A DNA stretch of 64,000 nt from Neocallimastix lanati (nom. inval.) (Eukaryota; Neocallimastigomycota; Neocallimastigomycetes; Neocallimastigales; Neocallimastigaceae): NCBI GenBank assembly GCA_016946835.1, contig JACVTC010000084.1, forward strand, positions 357,501-421,500, given 5' to 3'. Positions within the stretch are counted from its first letter, which is position 1; each line of letters starts with the position of its first letter. The notes beneath the pieces were generated by a model. The model had not been told where the DNA came from. It worked only from the letters and a program-made list of their open reading frames with translations, and made no database searches. Shown piece by piece: positions 32,169 through 43,464 of the stretch. A program made the position numbers and the translations under genes.

Positions 32169-35100
32169 ATATGCAATCGAAGTAAACTTCCTTCCATTCT
32201 TTAAATATAATAAATAAATGTCTTGATTTCTTGGGTTATTTTCAACTTCTTCTGAAGGAACCCAATCATATGAATTTTTATATTTATACCTTACACGATA
32301 TTCATAACATTTTTTCTTATAATTGGTCCTAAATCCTGCTATTTCTATAATATCTTTAATAGATTCATTATGAGATCTTCTTTTTCTATATTCTGGAGGA
32401 GTAGGAATGAAAGGCTCGAGCGCAGATATATGGAATATTGGATGGTGTTTAGGGAAAGGAGATCTTTTTAAATCTATTTTATAATTATTATTATCTAAAG
32501 CTTCAAGTACTTTATAAGGTCCGTACTTACAAGGTGATAATTTAGAATAATCTTCGATATTAAGAGAAGGAGGAGTTTGAACCCATACTAAGTCACCTTC
32601 TTTAAAAACAGGAGGTTCTAATCTTTTCTTATCAGCATGCCTTTTATATAATTCTTTGGAACGTAGTAAGACGTCTTTAATGTGATTAAAACTAGTATTT
32701 ATATTTTTTATATATTTAAAATTAGTATCCATTTGAGGTAATAAAAAGAATTCGTCCATGGAAGGATGGAACCCATAATTTATAAAGAAAGGTGTTTCCT
32801 TAGTAGATTCATTAACCGAATTATTATATGCAAATTCTGCAAGGTAGATCCAATCTATCCAGTCATCATGATAATAAGCTCTTGAATAAGCCCTAAGATA
32901 TTGTTCAATAAAAGAGTTACATCTTTCAACTTGTCCGACGGTTTCATGATGATCTGTGGTAGCTATATTATTTTTAATTTTTAATAAGTGCATAAATTCA
33001 TTCCAAAGAGCACTTGTAAATTATGATCCTCTGTCTGTATAAATATCTTGAGGTAAACCATGTAGTTTAAAGATATTATTCATAAAAGCCTTAGCAGTTT
33101 GTTTTGCATCAGGTATTTGTTTAAAGGGAATTAAGTGGATCATTTTAGAAAAACGATCTACAACTACCATTATTACTGTATATCCTTTAGAATCGGGAAG
33201 ACCGCATAGAAAGTCGATTTCAATAGATTTCCAAGGTCTTTCGGGAGTATCCAAAGGTTGTAGAAGACCATATTTTCTGTGCCTATTTATTTTGTTTCTT
33301 GCACAGGATTGACAAGAATTTACATATTTGGTTACATCTTCTTTTATTTTAGGCCACCAAAAGTTTCTTGTTATTAACTCTAAAGTTCTTTTAATTCCTA
33401 AATGACCGGCAGCAGGCTTTTCATGATAATTAGTTAATATTTCTAGTCGGAGAACTTCAGGAATATAGACTAGATTATTATAAAATATTAATTTGTCTTT
33501 TATTTTAAACTTTTCCATTTTTCTGAAGGGCTTATAAGACATATCATTTTTTACATTTTGAGGACTAAAGTAAAGTCGAATATCCTCAGCTGTAGCGTCA
33601 GACTTGGTAGCATCAATAATTCTTTCTAAAAGATCATTAACAATGCTAACAAAACATGGAATTTCTTTAACATTTTTAATGTCTAAAATATTTTCAGGTT
33701 TTTCTTCAATGTTGTTTTTAATATAATCAGGTCTCCTAGATAGACTGTCAGGTTTTCCGTTTTTGTTTCCCTGCCTATACTTTATTATAAAATTATATTC
33801 TTGGAAGAAAAGGTACCATCTATGTTGTCTTTGATTTGCAACCTTTCCTCCTAATGTGTATATTAAGTTCTTATGATCTGTATAAACAGTAATCTGGTAT
33901 TTAGCACCAAGGAGTAGATGTCTCCAAGCAATAAAAGCATCCCTTATAGCGAGTAGTTCTTTATCAGTTATTGTATAATTTATTTCGGCGTTTAGTAAAC
34001 TTCTAGAATAATATGCTACTGGATGTAAATTATTATCTTTATCCCTTTGAGATAGAACAGCACCAATAGCATAATTACTTGCATCACATTCTACTATAAA
34101 AGGTTTTGTAATATCAGGATGAAGTAGAATTGGAGAAGTAATTAATCTTTTCTTTAATTCCTTAAAAGCATTTTCACATTCATTCGTCCATAAAAATTTA
34201 ATATTTTTCCTTGTTAAATTATGTAAGGGTTTTGCAATTTTTGCAAAATCTTTAACAAATCTTCTATAGTAATTACATAGGCCAATAAATCTTTGAACAT
34301 CTTTTAAATTTTCTGGCCTTGGCCACTCTTCTATTGATTTAATTTTCTTTGGATCAGTAGATACACCATCACCAGATAAAATGTAACCTAAAAATTCAAC
34401 TTTGTTCTGGTCAAATTCACATTTTTCTAATTTTGCATATAAATTATTATTAATTAAAGTTTGAAGGACGTTTCTGACTTGATTATGATGTTCCTTTAAA
34501 TCTTTGGAATAAATTAAAATATCATCTAAGTATAAGATTACACATTTTTCCAAGTATGGTCTAAGAATAGAGTTAATAAATGATTGGAAAGTGGCAGGCG
34601 CATTTTTTAAACCAAACGGCATAACTAAATATTCGTAATGACCATATTTAGTTCTAAACGCAGTTTTATATTCGTCACCCTCTTTTATTCTTATTAAATT
34701 ATAAGCTGAACGTAAATCCAATTTCGTGAAGTATTTTGCTCCCTTTACTTTTTCTATTATATCTGTTATTAGAGGGAGAGGATATGAATTTCTTATAGTT
34801 ACAGCATTTAATTTTTTATAGTCCACACATAACCGAAGGGAACCATCTTTTTTCTTTTGGAAAAGGACAGGATATCCAGCAGGTGATTCTGATGGTCTAA
34901 TAAATCCTTTTTCTAAATTTTCTTTTATATAATCCTTAAGAACTTCTGATTCTTCTTCAGTTAATGGATAAATTGGACCGTAATGGAGTGTAGCGTCTTT
35001 TTCTAAAACAATCTTACAGTCGGTTAAACGGTGAGGAGGTAATTTATCTGCCTCTTTTTTACTAAATACGATTGCTAAATCTTGATATTGATGAGGAATT

Positions 35101-36054
35101 TCTTCTATTTTTGGATCCTCATTTTCAATTTCAACTTTATCTTTCGTTGAAAGGAAACAATATATTAAAAAATTATAACTAAATTCTTTTTTATTATTAT
35201 ATAAATCTCGATGATTTTTGTTAAATTTTTTGGAAGAAAATTTACTTTTAGATTTATTTAAACATTTTACATATACATAAATTTTAGAATTTTTATTAAT
35301 AGAATTTTTATATTTATTAAACTTTGGATTTTTTGACAAATTTTTTAAATTTTTTAAATTAAATTTTTTGGAGATATTTTTTGAATTATTTTTTGATCGA
35401 TTTTTTGAAAAATTTTTATAATAAAATTTATTTTTTATTTTTCTTTTAAAAAATTTATTTTTAAAAATTTTTCTTTTCAACGAATTTAAATAAAAATTAT
35501 TTCCCTTATATTTTATGGATTTATTTTTATGATCATTTAAAGAATTATAATTTAAATAAGAATATAAGGTATTATTTTTATAATTGTAATGTATTTTGAA
35601 TTTCCTAATAAACTGATTTCCAAAAAGTAAATCAGTAGGAATACAATTTGAGATTAAAAATTTTTCTTTAAAATCTTGAAAATAAAATTTATTATTTTTA
35701 AAAAATTTAATTTGAAAATTTAACCAAACAAATTGATCTAATTTGGTAGTTCTGCCTGAAATACCTTTAACTAGGATTTTATTTTTTGTTTTTTGAATAT
35801 TTAGTTTTAATTTATTTGCTAATTTTTCCGTAATAAAATTACAAAAGGATCCTGAATCTAACATAGATTCAGAAGTTAATTTTTGAATTTTTTCATTTTT
35901 AATTGAAAAATTATTTAAGAATTTAATAGGAATATAAGATTTGAATAAAAGGAATGTAGATGGGAGATTTGATTCATTAACTGAATCAAGTGTAGGAAAA
36001 TTATAATAAATTGTTTTTAAATTTTTGATGTTCTGGACTCCTTTTGAAGTCCAT
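32163..36054 (-). pseudogene. pol: E3 pol: protease, RT, RNase H, integrase, chromodomain; one in-frame stop
   Basis: The frame is in -1 register to gag and overlaps its end. It carries a retropepsin with an intact D-S-G (MLDSGSF), RT (TKLDLRSAYN; YLDDILIYS), RNase H (VECDASNYAIG; YTDHKNL), an integrase zinc finger (HX8H-type pair with CX2C), and D-D-E in IEIDFL, YTDRGS and VGQVERC. The C-terminus (YEYRVRYKYKNSYDWVPSEEVE) is chromodomain-like, as in chromoviruses that recognise modified histones. A single TAA at 33021-33023 directly follows YTDRGS, where the family has a nearly invariant Gln, so a CAA-to-TAA change is likely. All catalytic residues I can check are intact. Confidence 0.85.
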
Positions 36055-37132
36055 CAATTAGTTTTTTTTGGTTATTATTTTGATTATTATTATTGTTATT
36101 ATTATTAAAATATTTATTGCTAGATTTATTTTTAGTATAATAATAATTATTATTATTATAATTCTTGCTATTGTTTACATATGGGCTTGAATGTTTCTTT
36201 CTCAAATTTTTATTACCAATATTATTTCTTAATTGGTCCTTACATTTAATATTATTTTCAAATAAGATACACTTAGTATAAATATCACCAAGCTTTGTAG
36301 GGAATTCTTCCATTTTATCTATTTCTTCTTGGAACTTTGGGTGAAGTCCATTATAGAAAAATAAGACTAAAGCTTCTTCGTCCCAAGACAGACCAGTAGT
36401 TAACGTTATAAACTTTTCTATATAATCATTTATTTTCCCATACGAATGTTTTAATTTTACTAACTGGATTTTAGCCAATTTTTTACTTGCAACATTCGTA
36501 AAAGTTTTCTTTATATCACTTAATAATTTCTTTAGTGTTCCTGGATGATTGTTCTCGTTATAGGTAGCAATATACCAATTTCTTGCACCGTCTCTCAAAC
36601 GAGATTTGACAAAGTTTATTTTTACTTCTTCTGGTAATCCTAAGTTGGGATAAGTTGAGAAAGTATCTTCACATAATTGACAAAATAAATCTGTGTCATT
36701 AGTGTTTCCCGAAAAGAATCCAGGTTCAGGTACTTGTTGTAAGTTATTAGAATAACTATTTTTCATGATAACATCATTGTCTGCATCACGTCTTGTAGAA
36801 ATAGATGCGTTATCATCTTGATTTTGTAGTACAGTTTGGCTAGAAGAGGGTTCATCATTGGTACCAATTTTTATATCTAATTTTTCATTAAATATTTTAG
36901 TTAAATTAGAAAGTTGATTAATAATACTCTTGTTATCTCTGTAAAATGTATAAAGTTTTTTCTGTAAGTCCTGGTTATAATTATTAAAATCTTCTTTTAA
37001 TAAAAAACTATCATTAACAGAAGAAGCCAATTCGGATACGGTAACTTGGGCGTCAGACCTTAATTTATTAACTTCTGACATTGGTGCAATGTCAGGTATT
37101 TCACTAGCCCAGACGTTCGTATAGTAAGACAT
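36017..37132 (-). CDS. gag: E3 Gag, Ty3 retrotransposon_gag type
   Basis: 371 residues from MSYYTNVWASEIP. An N-terminal coiled-coil-like region (about 20-85) is followed by the Ty3 capsid domain (about 115-290: PGFFSGNTNDTDLFC, RLRDGARNWY, YIEKFITL, FFYNGLHPKFQ) and an Asn/Lys-rich basic tail. There is no CCHC knuckle, so RNA binding probably rests on the basic tail. The stop lies in an overlap with pol (-1 register). A GGACT/AGTCC hairpin (36035-36052) lies just before it, but no clean slippery heptamer is visible. The ATG is 35 bp from the LTR, an unusually short leader. Confidence 0.85.
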   Translation of the reverse strand: MSYYTNVWASEIPDIAPMSEVNKLRSDAQVTVSELASSVNDSFLLKEDFNNYNQDLQKKLYTFYRDNKSIINQLSNLTKIFNEKLDIKIGTNDEPSSSQTVLQNQDDNASISTRRDADNDVIMKNSYSNNLQQVPEPGFFSGNTNDTDLFCQLCEDTFSTYPNLGLPEEVKINFVKSRLRDGARNWYIATYNENNHPGTLKKLLSDIKKTFTNVASKKLAKIQLVKLKHSYGKINDYIEKFITLTTGLSWDEEALVLFFYNGLHPKFQEEIDKMEEFPTKLGDIYTKCILFENNIKCKDQLRNNIGNKNLRKKHSSPYVNNSKNYNNNNYYYTKNKSSNKYFNNNNNNNNQNNNQKKLIDGLQKESRTSKI

Positions 37133-37166
37133 ATCAAGGTAGCAACTAAAACTAGGGTAAGGTTAT

Positions 37167-37870
37167 TGTTAAGATTTTGATATAATTTATAATTTAAATT
37201 TAAATAAAATAATATGTTTTAATAAAAATATTCACTAAGTCGATATGTCTATATAGTAATATACTATATAGATATATAATAATAATAATAAATATTTAAA
37301 TGTTTAGTTTAATAAAAATTTATTTATAATAAACTTTGATAATTAGAATTATCAAATTAATTTGATTTTAAATTTATTGATTTTATTTAATAATAAAATA
37401 TCTATAATATATTACTATTAAGGTAATTTTACAATAACCTTACAAAGAACATAAAAGATAGATTTTTACATCTTTCTTTTATACTTTGTAAGTTACATAA
37501 TAATAATATTTAATTATAAGATAATAATAATATAAATAATAATAAAATATAAGGATAAATTTAATTATATAATTAATTTGAATAATTGAATTTAATATAG
37601 ATATGTTGTAAACATATATAAAAACATAATATAAATAAAATACACGTGACGTCAAATGTATCATTGAAATTAATTATTAATATAAACCTTATTTATTAAT
37701 ATTCTCAGGATTATTAGGCCTAAGATAACCCTTTAAATAATAAACAAGAATTTATATTAATTATTAATTATTTAAATATATATATTATTTATAATTAAAT
37801 AAATAATATTTTTAATTATTGAAATGTAAATAACTGAAATTGAGATTTCAATTCAGTTATAATTTCAACA
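37167..37870 (-). repeat. E3 right LTR (5' LTR), intact
   Basis: 704 bp, TGTTAAG to TTCAACA, followed by the TTCTT target duplication. It shows the undisturbed sequence into which E2 inserted in the other LTR. Confidence 0.9.
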
Positions 37871-37875
37871 TTCTT

Positions 37876-38792
37876 GTCTAACTTAACCCAAAAATTAATC
37901 CATTCTATAAAAAAATTAAATCCATATTAAAGAAAATTTAATTAAATAAAAATAATTAAAATAAAATAATAATAATTTAATCATTAATAATTTTAATTAA
38001 AAATTAAAATAAATTAATAAATAATATTTTTCTAAAACTACAAATAAACAAAATAATAAACAAATTTAATAAATTATAAATAACAAATAAACAAACTTAT
38101 AAACATCGCAAAATTAAAATTAAATAGTTAAATAATTTTTAAGTTACTTTTATTTAAAATAATGATTATTTTATTTATTTTATATCTCAACTTTTATAAA
38201 CAAATTGTAATTAAAATAACATTTTAAAACTCATCTTTATTAATATTTTAATTGTAAATATTGTTTAATTTAATAATAAATTATTCTTTATTTCTCTTTT
38301 ATTAATTTTATTATTTTTAATGTAAATAGTTTAAAATCAAAGAAAAATATAAAAACATGTAAATATTTCTTATAAATTATTCTTTATTATTAATTATTTA
38401 ATAAATTATTATAGATATTTTATTAGTTTTAATAATCAAAAAGTATGATTATTAATTATTTAATAAATTATTATAAATATTTTATTAGTTATTAATAATC
38501 AATATTATTATTAAAATTTAAAATAAATTAGTATAAATAATAAATATTTCATTTTATTATTTTATTAGTTTTAACAATTATTTTATTAATTTAAACAAAA
38601 TTAATTATTAAATAAATAAAGATTAATATTAAAATAAAAATAAACTTTTTTAATAAAACATTTTTGTGTTTAATAATAAAACATATTTATTTTTTTTAAA
38701 TTTCTTAAATCAATTTTATTCAGTATTTATCCTTTTATTCACTTCTACAAAATTTAATTTTTGTAGATTAAGAATATTAGGTATAAATCAGT
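37876..38792. other. A/T-rich non-coding stretch
   Basis: Simple A/T sequence; a short tandem duplication around TTATTAATTATTTAATAAATTATTA (38385-38480). No gene. Confidence 0.6.
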
Positions 38793-38797
38793 TTTTG

Positions 38798-39676
38798 TGT
38801 AAGAATCTATAATTATTTGTTAGCAAATAATTATATTTTCTTAGTTAAGATATTATAACTATAACTTTATTTAATTACATATAATATTTATTAAATTTAT
38901 TTAATTTAATTTTAAATATTCATTAATTTAACAAAATTTATTTAATTAATTTTAAATAATATATTTACAATATGTTAAATTCTCTACTGTAACTAATGTA
39001 TTTTGTATTGTATTTTATTCTGTATTTTATAATGTATTCTGTATTTTATAATGTATTCTGTATTTTATTAACTATTTAAATTTATATTTTTAATATAAGG
39101 ATAAATTATATGATCGAAATATCTTTTATTATTTTATTCTTTTATTTTCGATCATTAGATTGGAAAATCGGTTAATTAAGATTTTTTCCAATTACTTTTT
39201 AGAAGTAATCGGTTTTACTTAATTAATGCGATGATCGATATGGATAGAATATCGATCGAAAACTTATCTAGGTTTTTCTATCTAATCTTTTCCTAGATAA
39301 GAGATTTGTTAAGATTAGAAAACCCTTTCTTATTTAACCTTATTTTCATAAAAAAATATAAATAAGGCTCTTGAGTTCTCTTTGAGAAATCAAGAGTTAT
39401 TATTATAAAAAAACATAGTTATAATAGTAACAATTTTATATTTTTAACTTTAATAAATTAATAAAAATATTTTATTCAAAAACATATTTTTTAAAATCAA
39501 TTTATACAAACAATTCTTCTCTTACTTTTTGTGTTATTATTATAATTAATTTTATAATAAACTCTACTCTAAAGGTAAAAAAATTTATTTTATTCTATTT
39601 TCTCAACTTAATGAATTAGTCGTTAAGTTGTAGTTAATAATTCTATTTTGAGTTAGTTCTTAATAGAATTATTACA
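38798..39676 (+). mobile_element. Solo LTR, TGTAAG family, copy 2
   Basis: 879 bp, closely matching 12376-13260, flanked by TTTTG at 38793-38797 and 39677-39681. Retains TATAAATAAGG followed by the CTCTTGA/TCAAGAG hairpin. Confidence 0.85.
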
Positions 39677-39681
39677 TTTTG

Positions 39682-40248
39682 ATAAAGAATGAAAATTAAA
39701 AATTAAAAATAATTATAAAACGAAATTTAAAAATAATAAATTATTAAATTATAATAAAGTAATTAATTTTTAGATTATAAACATTTAAATTATAAAAATA
39801 TTAAATATTAAAATAATACACAATTAATAATAATTAGATTAAAATAATATAAAATAAACAATAATTGTTTATTTAATTGTTTATTATTAATAGTTAATTT
39901 ATTATTTATAAACAGAGTATAAATATAAAAATTAATATAAATAGAAATAAAAATTAATAGTTTTAAAAATTGTTCCTAACTAGCCATTATAAAAATTAGA
40001 TAATATTAATAATAATATTTTAAAATGATTATTTTTAATAAATTATAATTTTAATAAAACAAAATGTATTAATGAATCAATAACTAATTGATTTAATTAT
40101 TTTAAGTTACTTAATAAAATATTAAAATAAAATTAAAATTACTTTTATCTTTTTTTTTATTAACTAGTATATCTAGTTATATTTGAACATGAGAATAAAG
40201 ACTTTTAGTAAGAAATTACTAAATTAACTTTATTTTCAATCTGTTTCA
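39682..40248. other. A/T-rich non-coding stretch
   Basis: No frame, no RNA gene. Starts with TGATAAAG just after an oligo(T), so it may be another decayed TGATA LTR. Confidence 0.5.
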
Positions 40249-40252
40249 TTTT

Positions 40253-40757
40253 TGATACGGTACCACCATAAATACCATATTTAGTGAAATTTAGGTTAGA
40301 AATTATTTGATGAAATCTTATTGGTTAATAATAATTTAATAATATTATATATAGTTAGTAAATAATAATAATTTAAAGAAGGGTTCTTTTATTAATATTA
40401 ATTTAGTTTATTAATAATTTAACCTATAAACATGTTTATTAGTATAGTTTAGTGTAGTTTTACATTTAGTTTACATTAATAATATGAGATATTTTAGTAA
40501 TTAATTATATTTTATTGAATGATTTAATTATATTTTTACTAATTAACAAATATTTATATTGATGATGTATTTTTATTGATGAATGATAATAAATAAATAA
40601 AATAAATAAACTAAATATTAAAGTGTGAATATTATTATTGTGTGTATTATTCTATATAATATTAGAATATATTATTTTGTCAATTATTCCCTACTGTTAT
40701 CGTCCAAATAAAATAAAATAAATATTGATATTGATGTTTAATAAAAATATCGTATCA
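40253..40757 (+). mobile_element. TGATA LTR, subfamily D, copy 1
   Basis: 505 bp, TGATACGGTACCACC to ATCGTATCA, T-run flanks on both sides. Near-duplicate of 41890-42375. Contains the superfamily block AATATATTATTTTGTCAATTA near its 3' end. Confidence 0.8.
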
Positions 40758-40763
40758 TTTTTT

Positions 40764-41411
40764 TGATAAATAATAATAATATATATTAAGAAATAGTAAA
40801 AGATTTTATAATATTTTAAATATTAAAATAATTAAATAGTAATAACTTAATAATAATCTTATTCATAATATTAAATAATTATAATAATTTTTATTATTAT
40901 AATAATATTATTTAATAATAATATTTATATACATTTAATTGGAAAATATAGTTACACCAACTATAATAATAATATAAATATAAAATTTTTTTATATGGAA
41001 TAATTAGTTCTATATAAATTAATTTATAAAATTTTTGGGAAATAATTATGAAATTTATAAAGAGAATTTATTTAGAAAAATAATGAAATATAACAATTAA
41101 AAATATTTCTCAACGTTGTATAATCAACTATAAAAATATTAAATAAAAATTATTATTATAACAAATATATAAAGTTATAAACTATATTATTTATATTATA
41201 ATATTTAACTATTTTAATTATTTATAAAAAAAATTATAATATTTAATATATAGATTAAATATTATATAAATTTTTAATAAAACATTTTTTTTTTAAAATA
41301 ATTAAGTAAATTTAAATATTAAATATCGGTAAAACTTGTTAAAATAAAACAAGGTAAAACGATATAAAATAAGTTTAAGAAAATAAAATAAATAATACCT
41401 TAAACTTATTA
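40764..41411 (+). repeat. Interspersed repeat, copy 2
   Basis: Reverse-complement match of 13267-13897. It starts TGATAAATAAT directly after T6 and ends directly before T5, so it occupies one link of the LTR chain. Confidence 0.65.
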
Positions 41412-41415
41412 TTTT

Positions 41416-41884
41416 TGATACGTGACCACTATAAAAATGGTATTTAGGTAGATTCTTTAGGTTAAAGAAATACTTAAATATTATTGGTCAATAATAATTT
41501 TATAATAATATATATAATTTTAGAATAATAATTATTAAACGGAGAATTCTTTTATTTATAAGCTTATACTTATGATAAATTAATTCATATAAATAGCTAT
41601 TTTTATATTTTATTTTTAGTATAGTTAAAAGAAATATTATATATATTTGAGATAATTAATTATAATATTTATATAAGAGAGTAATAATAATAATAATTGA
41701 TGTAATAATTAATAATCAATAATAAATAAAGAGAACATTAAAAAGATATATTTATTACTTTATTTTGTATTATTGTATGTGTTATTTCTATTTAATATTA
41801 GAATATATTATTTTGTCATAATTCCTTATTGTCATTGCCCATAAATAAATATTAATTTAGATACATAAATAAAATATCGTATCA
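41416..41884 (+). mobile_element. Solo LTR of the gag-only element family
   Basis: 469 bp, TGATACGTGACCAC to ATCGTATCA; matches 17205-17669 with scattered substitutions and small indels. Oligo(T) flanks. Confidence 0.85.
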
Positions 41885-41889
41885 TTTTT

Positions 41890-42375
41890 TGATACGGTAC
41901 CACCATAAATACCATAATTTAGTGAAATTTGGGTTAGTGAAATCTTATTGGTTAATAATAATTTAGTAATAATATATATAGTTAGTAAATAATAATAGTT
42001 TAAAGAATGGTTCTTTTATTAATATTAATTTAGTTTATTAATAATTTAACCTATAAACATGTTTATTAGTATAGTTTAGTATAGTTTTATATTTAGTTTA
42101 CATTAATAATATGAAAGATTTTAATAATTAATTATATTTTATTGAATGATTTAATTATATTTTAAATAGTTAACAAATATTTATATTGATGATGTATTTT
42201 TATTGATGAATGATAATAAATAAATAAAATAAATAAACTAGATATTAAAGTGTTAATATTATTATTGTGTGTATTATTCTATATAATATTAGAATATATT
42301 ATTTTGTCAATTATTTCCTACTGTTATCGTTCAAATAAATATTAATATGGATGTTTAATAAAATATATCGTATCA
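41890..42375 (+). mobile_element. TGATA LTR, subfamily D, copy 2, with primer-binding site
   Basis: 486 bp, followed by TAATTTTGGTGGAGAATCCC, i.e. the same primer-binding site start (TGG at 42382) as in the gag-only element. It is therefore a 5' LTR with a stub of internal sequence; everything after about 42395 is unrelated. The element was truncated or its insertion site rearranged just upstream of the decayed gene at 42439. Confidence 0.75.
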
Positions 42376-42438
42376 TAATTTTGGTGGAGAATCCCTCCTT
42401 CTCAATCACACTCATTTGATACATTACAGAAAGATAAA

Positions 42439-42817
42439 ATGGGTAATGCTTTAGTATCTCAAGAAGATCAACTTAAAGTCCTTTTTTTTTTTTTTTGTAG
42501 AACACTATAAAAAACATGCTTCTCTGATATAATCGGCCAGAGTCTTAGCGAAAAATTATTGGAAAGGAATGTAAAACAATTCATCTTCTTCTTCTCAGGA
42601 TAATGAAATATTAAAGTTATTACTATAATGAAATTAAAATAAATCAGTACTTTCTTTACTTCATGACATTATTTTTAATGAATTATTTAAATTATCACTA
42701 TTTTTTTTTTTTTTTTTTTTTTTTGAAAATTTTTCTATTAATAATTCTCCTTTTCAAATATTCAACTTTTATACTATAGATGATAAAGAATTTAATTTTT
42801 GTTTAGTTTTATATTAA
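42439..42817 (+). pseudogene. Decayed gene with MGN start (possible N-myristoylated protein)
   Basis: An ATG opens MGNALVSQEDQLKVL and then enters a run of 15 T that breaks the frame. Coding-like segments continue in shifted frames: EHYKKHASLI, then IGQSLSEKLLERNVKQ, then SSSQDNEILKLLL, then LLHDIIFNELFKLSL, and a final stretch ending at a TAA near 42815. At least four frame breaks occur, mostly at homopolymers. The Met-Gly start suggests N-myristoylation. The family is not recognised. The truncated retroelement lies 44 bp upstream. Homopolymer sequencing error could account for some but not all of the breaks. Confidence 0.5.
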
Positions 42818-43464
42818 AATAAAAATAAAAAAAAAAAAATTAAATAAATAAGAATTTAAAAATAATAATAGTATGATTATTAAATGCAATATTAAATACA
42901 AATTAATATTAATGATTTAATTGTTATTAAATAATTAACAATATTAGGATTTATACTATTTTGATTATAAATTACACACAAAATAGAGCCATTTTTAAAT
43001 AAATAATAACATATATATATATATATTTTAATTTTTTTTTTTTTTATTTTATTTTATTATTATTATACATATTATAATATTATATTTAATATATAAAAAA
43101 ATATATAATATAAAATAATTAAATGATTAAATGATGTTTTTTTTTTATCCTTTTTTTGTTTTTTGTTTTGTTTTGTTTTGCTTATTTGTTTGCTTGCTTA
43201 CTTTGATTTATTAATTTCAAAGTTCATCATTAATGATATTTTTCTTTACTTTTCTTTATTTTTTATCTTATTTTGTTTTATTTATTAATATTTATTTATA
43301 AGCACCTTCTAATATTATCTTGAAGAATTTTTTTTTATTTTATCCTTAATTTCTTCGTTTAGTATTTTAAAGGTTTCTTAATTTTTATTTTTATTTTTTA
43401 TTTTTATTTTTATTTATTATTCAATTATTATTATCATTATTATTATTATTATAATTATTTTGTT
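42818..43464. other. A/T-rich intergenic region
   Basis: Downstream of the decayed gene and of the 3' end of the minus-strand gene at 43465. T-rich on the plus strand (GTTTTGTTTTG words near 43155); nothing else seen. Confidence 0.6.

Larger units (their letters stand above)
24677..37870 (-). mobile_element. E3: chromovirus-like Ty3/gypsy element, split by E2
   Basis: LTRs of 704 bp (TGTTAAG to TTCAACA) lie at 37167-37870 (5', minus strand) and at 24677-25168 plus 31378-31589 (3', split by E2). TTCTT flanks the element at 24672-24676 and 37871-37875. Without E2 it is about 7.0 kb. The content on the minus strand is gag, then protease-RT-RNase H-integrase with a C-terminal chromodomain-like segment. 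Only about three substitutions separate the LTRs by eye. No TGG-type primer-binding site follows the 5' LTR, so priming may be of another type (for instance self-priming, as in Tf1). Confidence 0.9.

Noticed and set aside
40764-41411. Call of the 640-bp interspersed repeat as a bona fide LTR
   Set aside because: One end is TGATAA but the other ends CTTATTA with no matching inverted repeat, and the second copy lacks the TGATAA end, so only the neutral term repeat is used.
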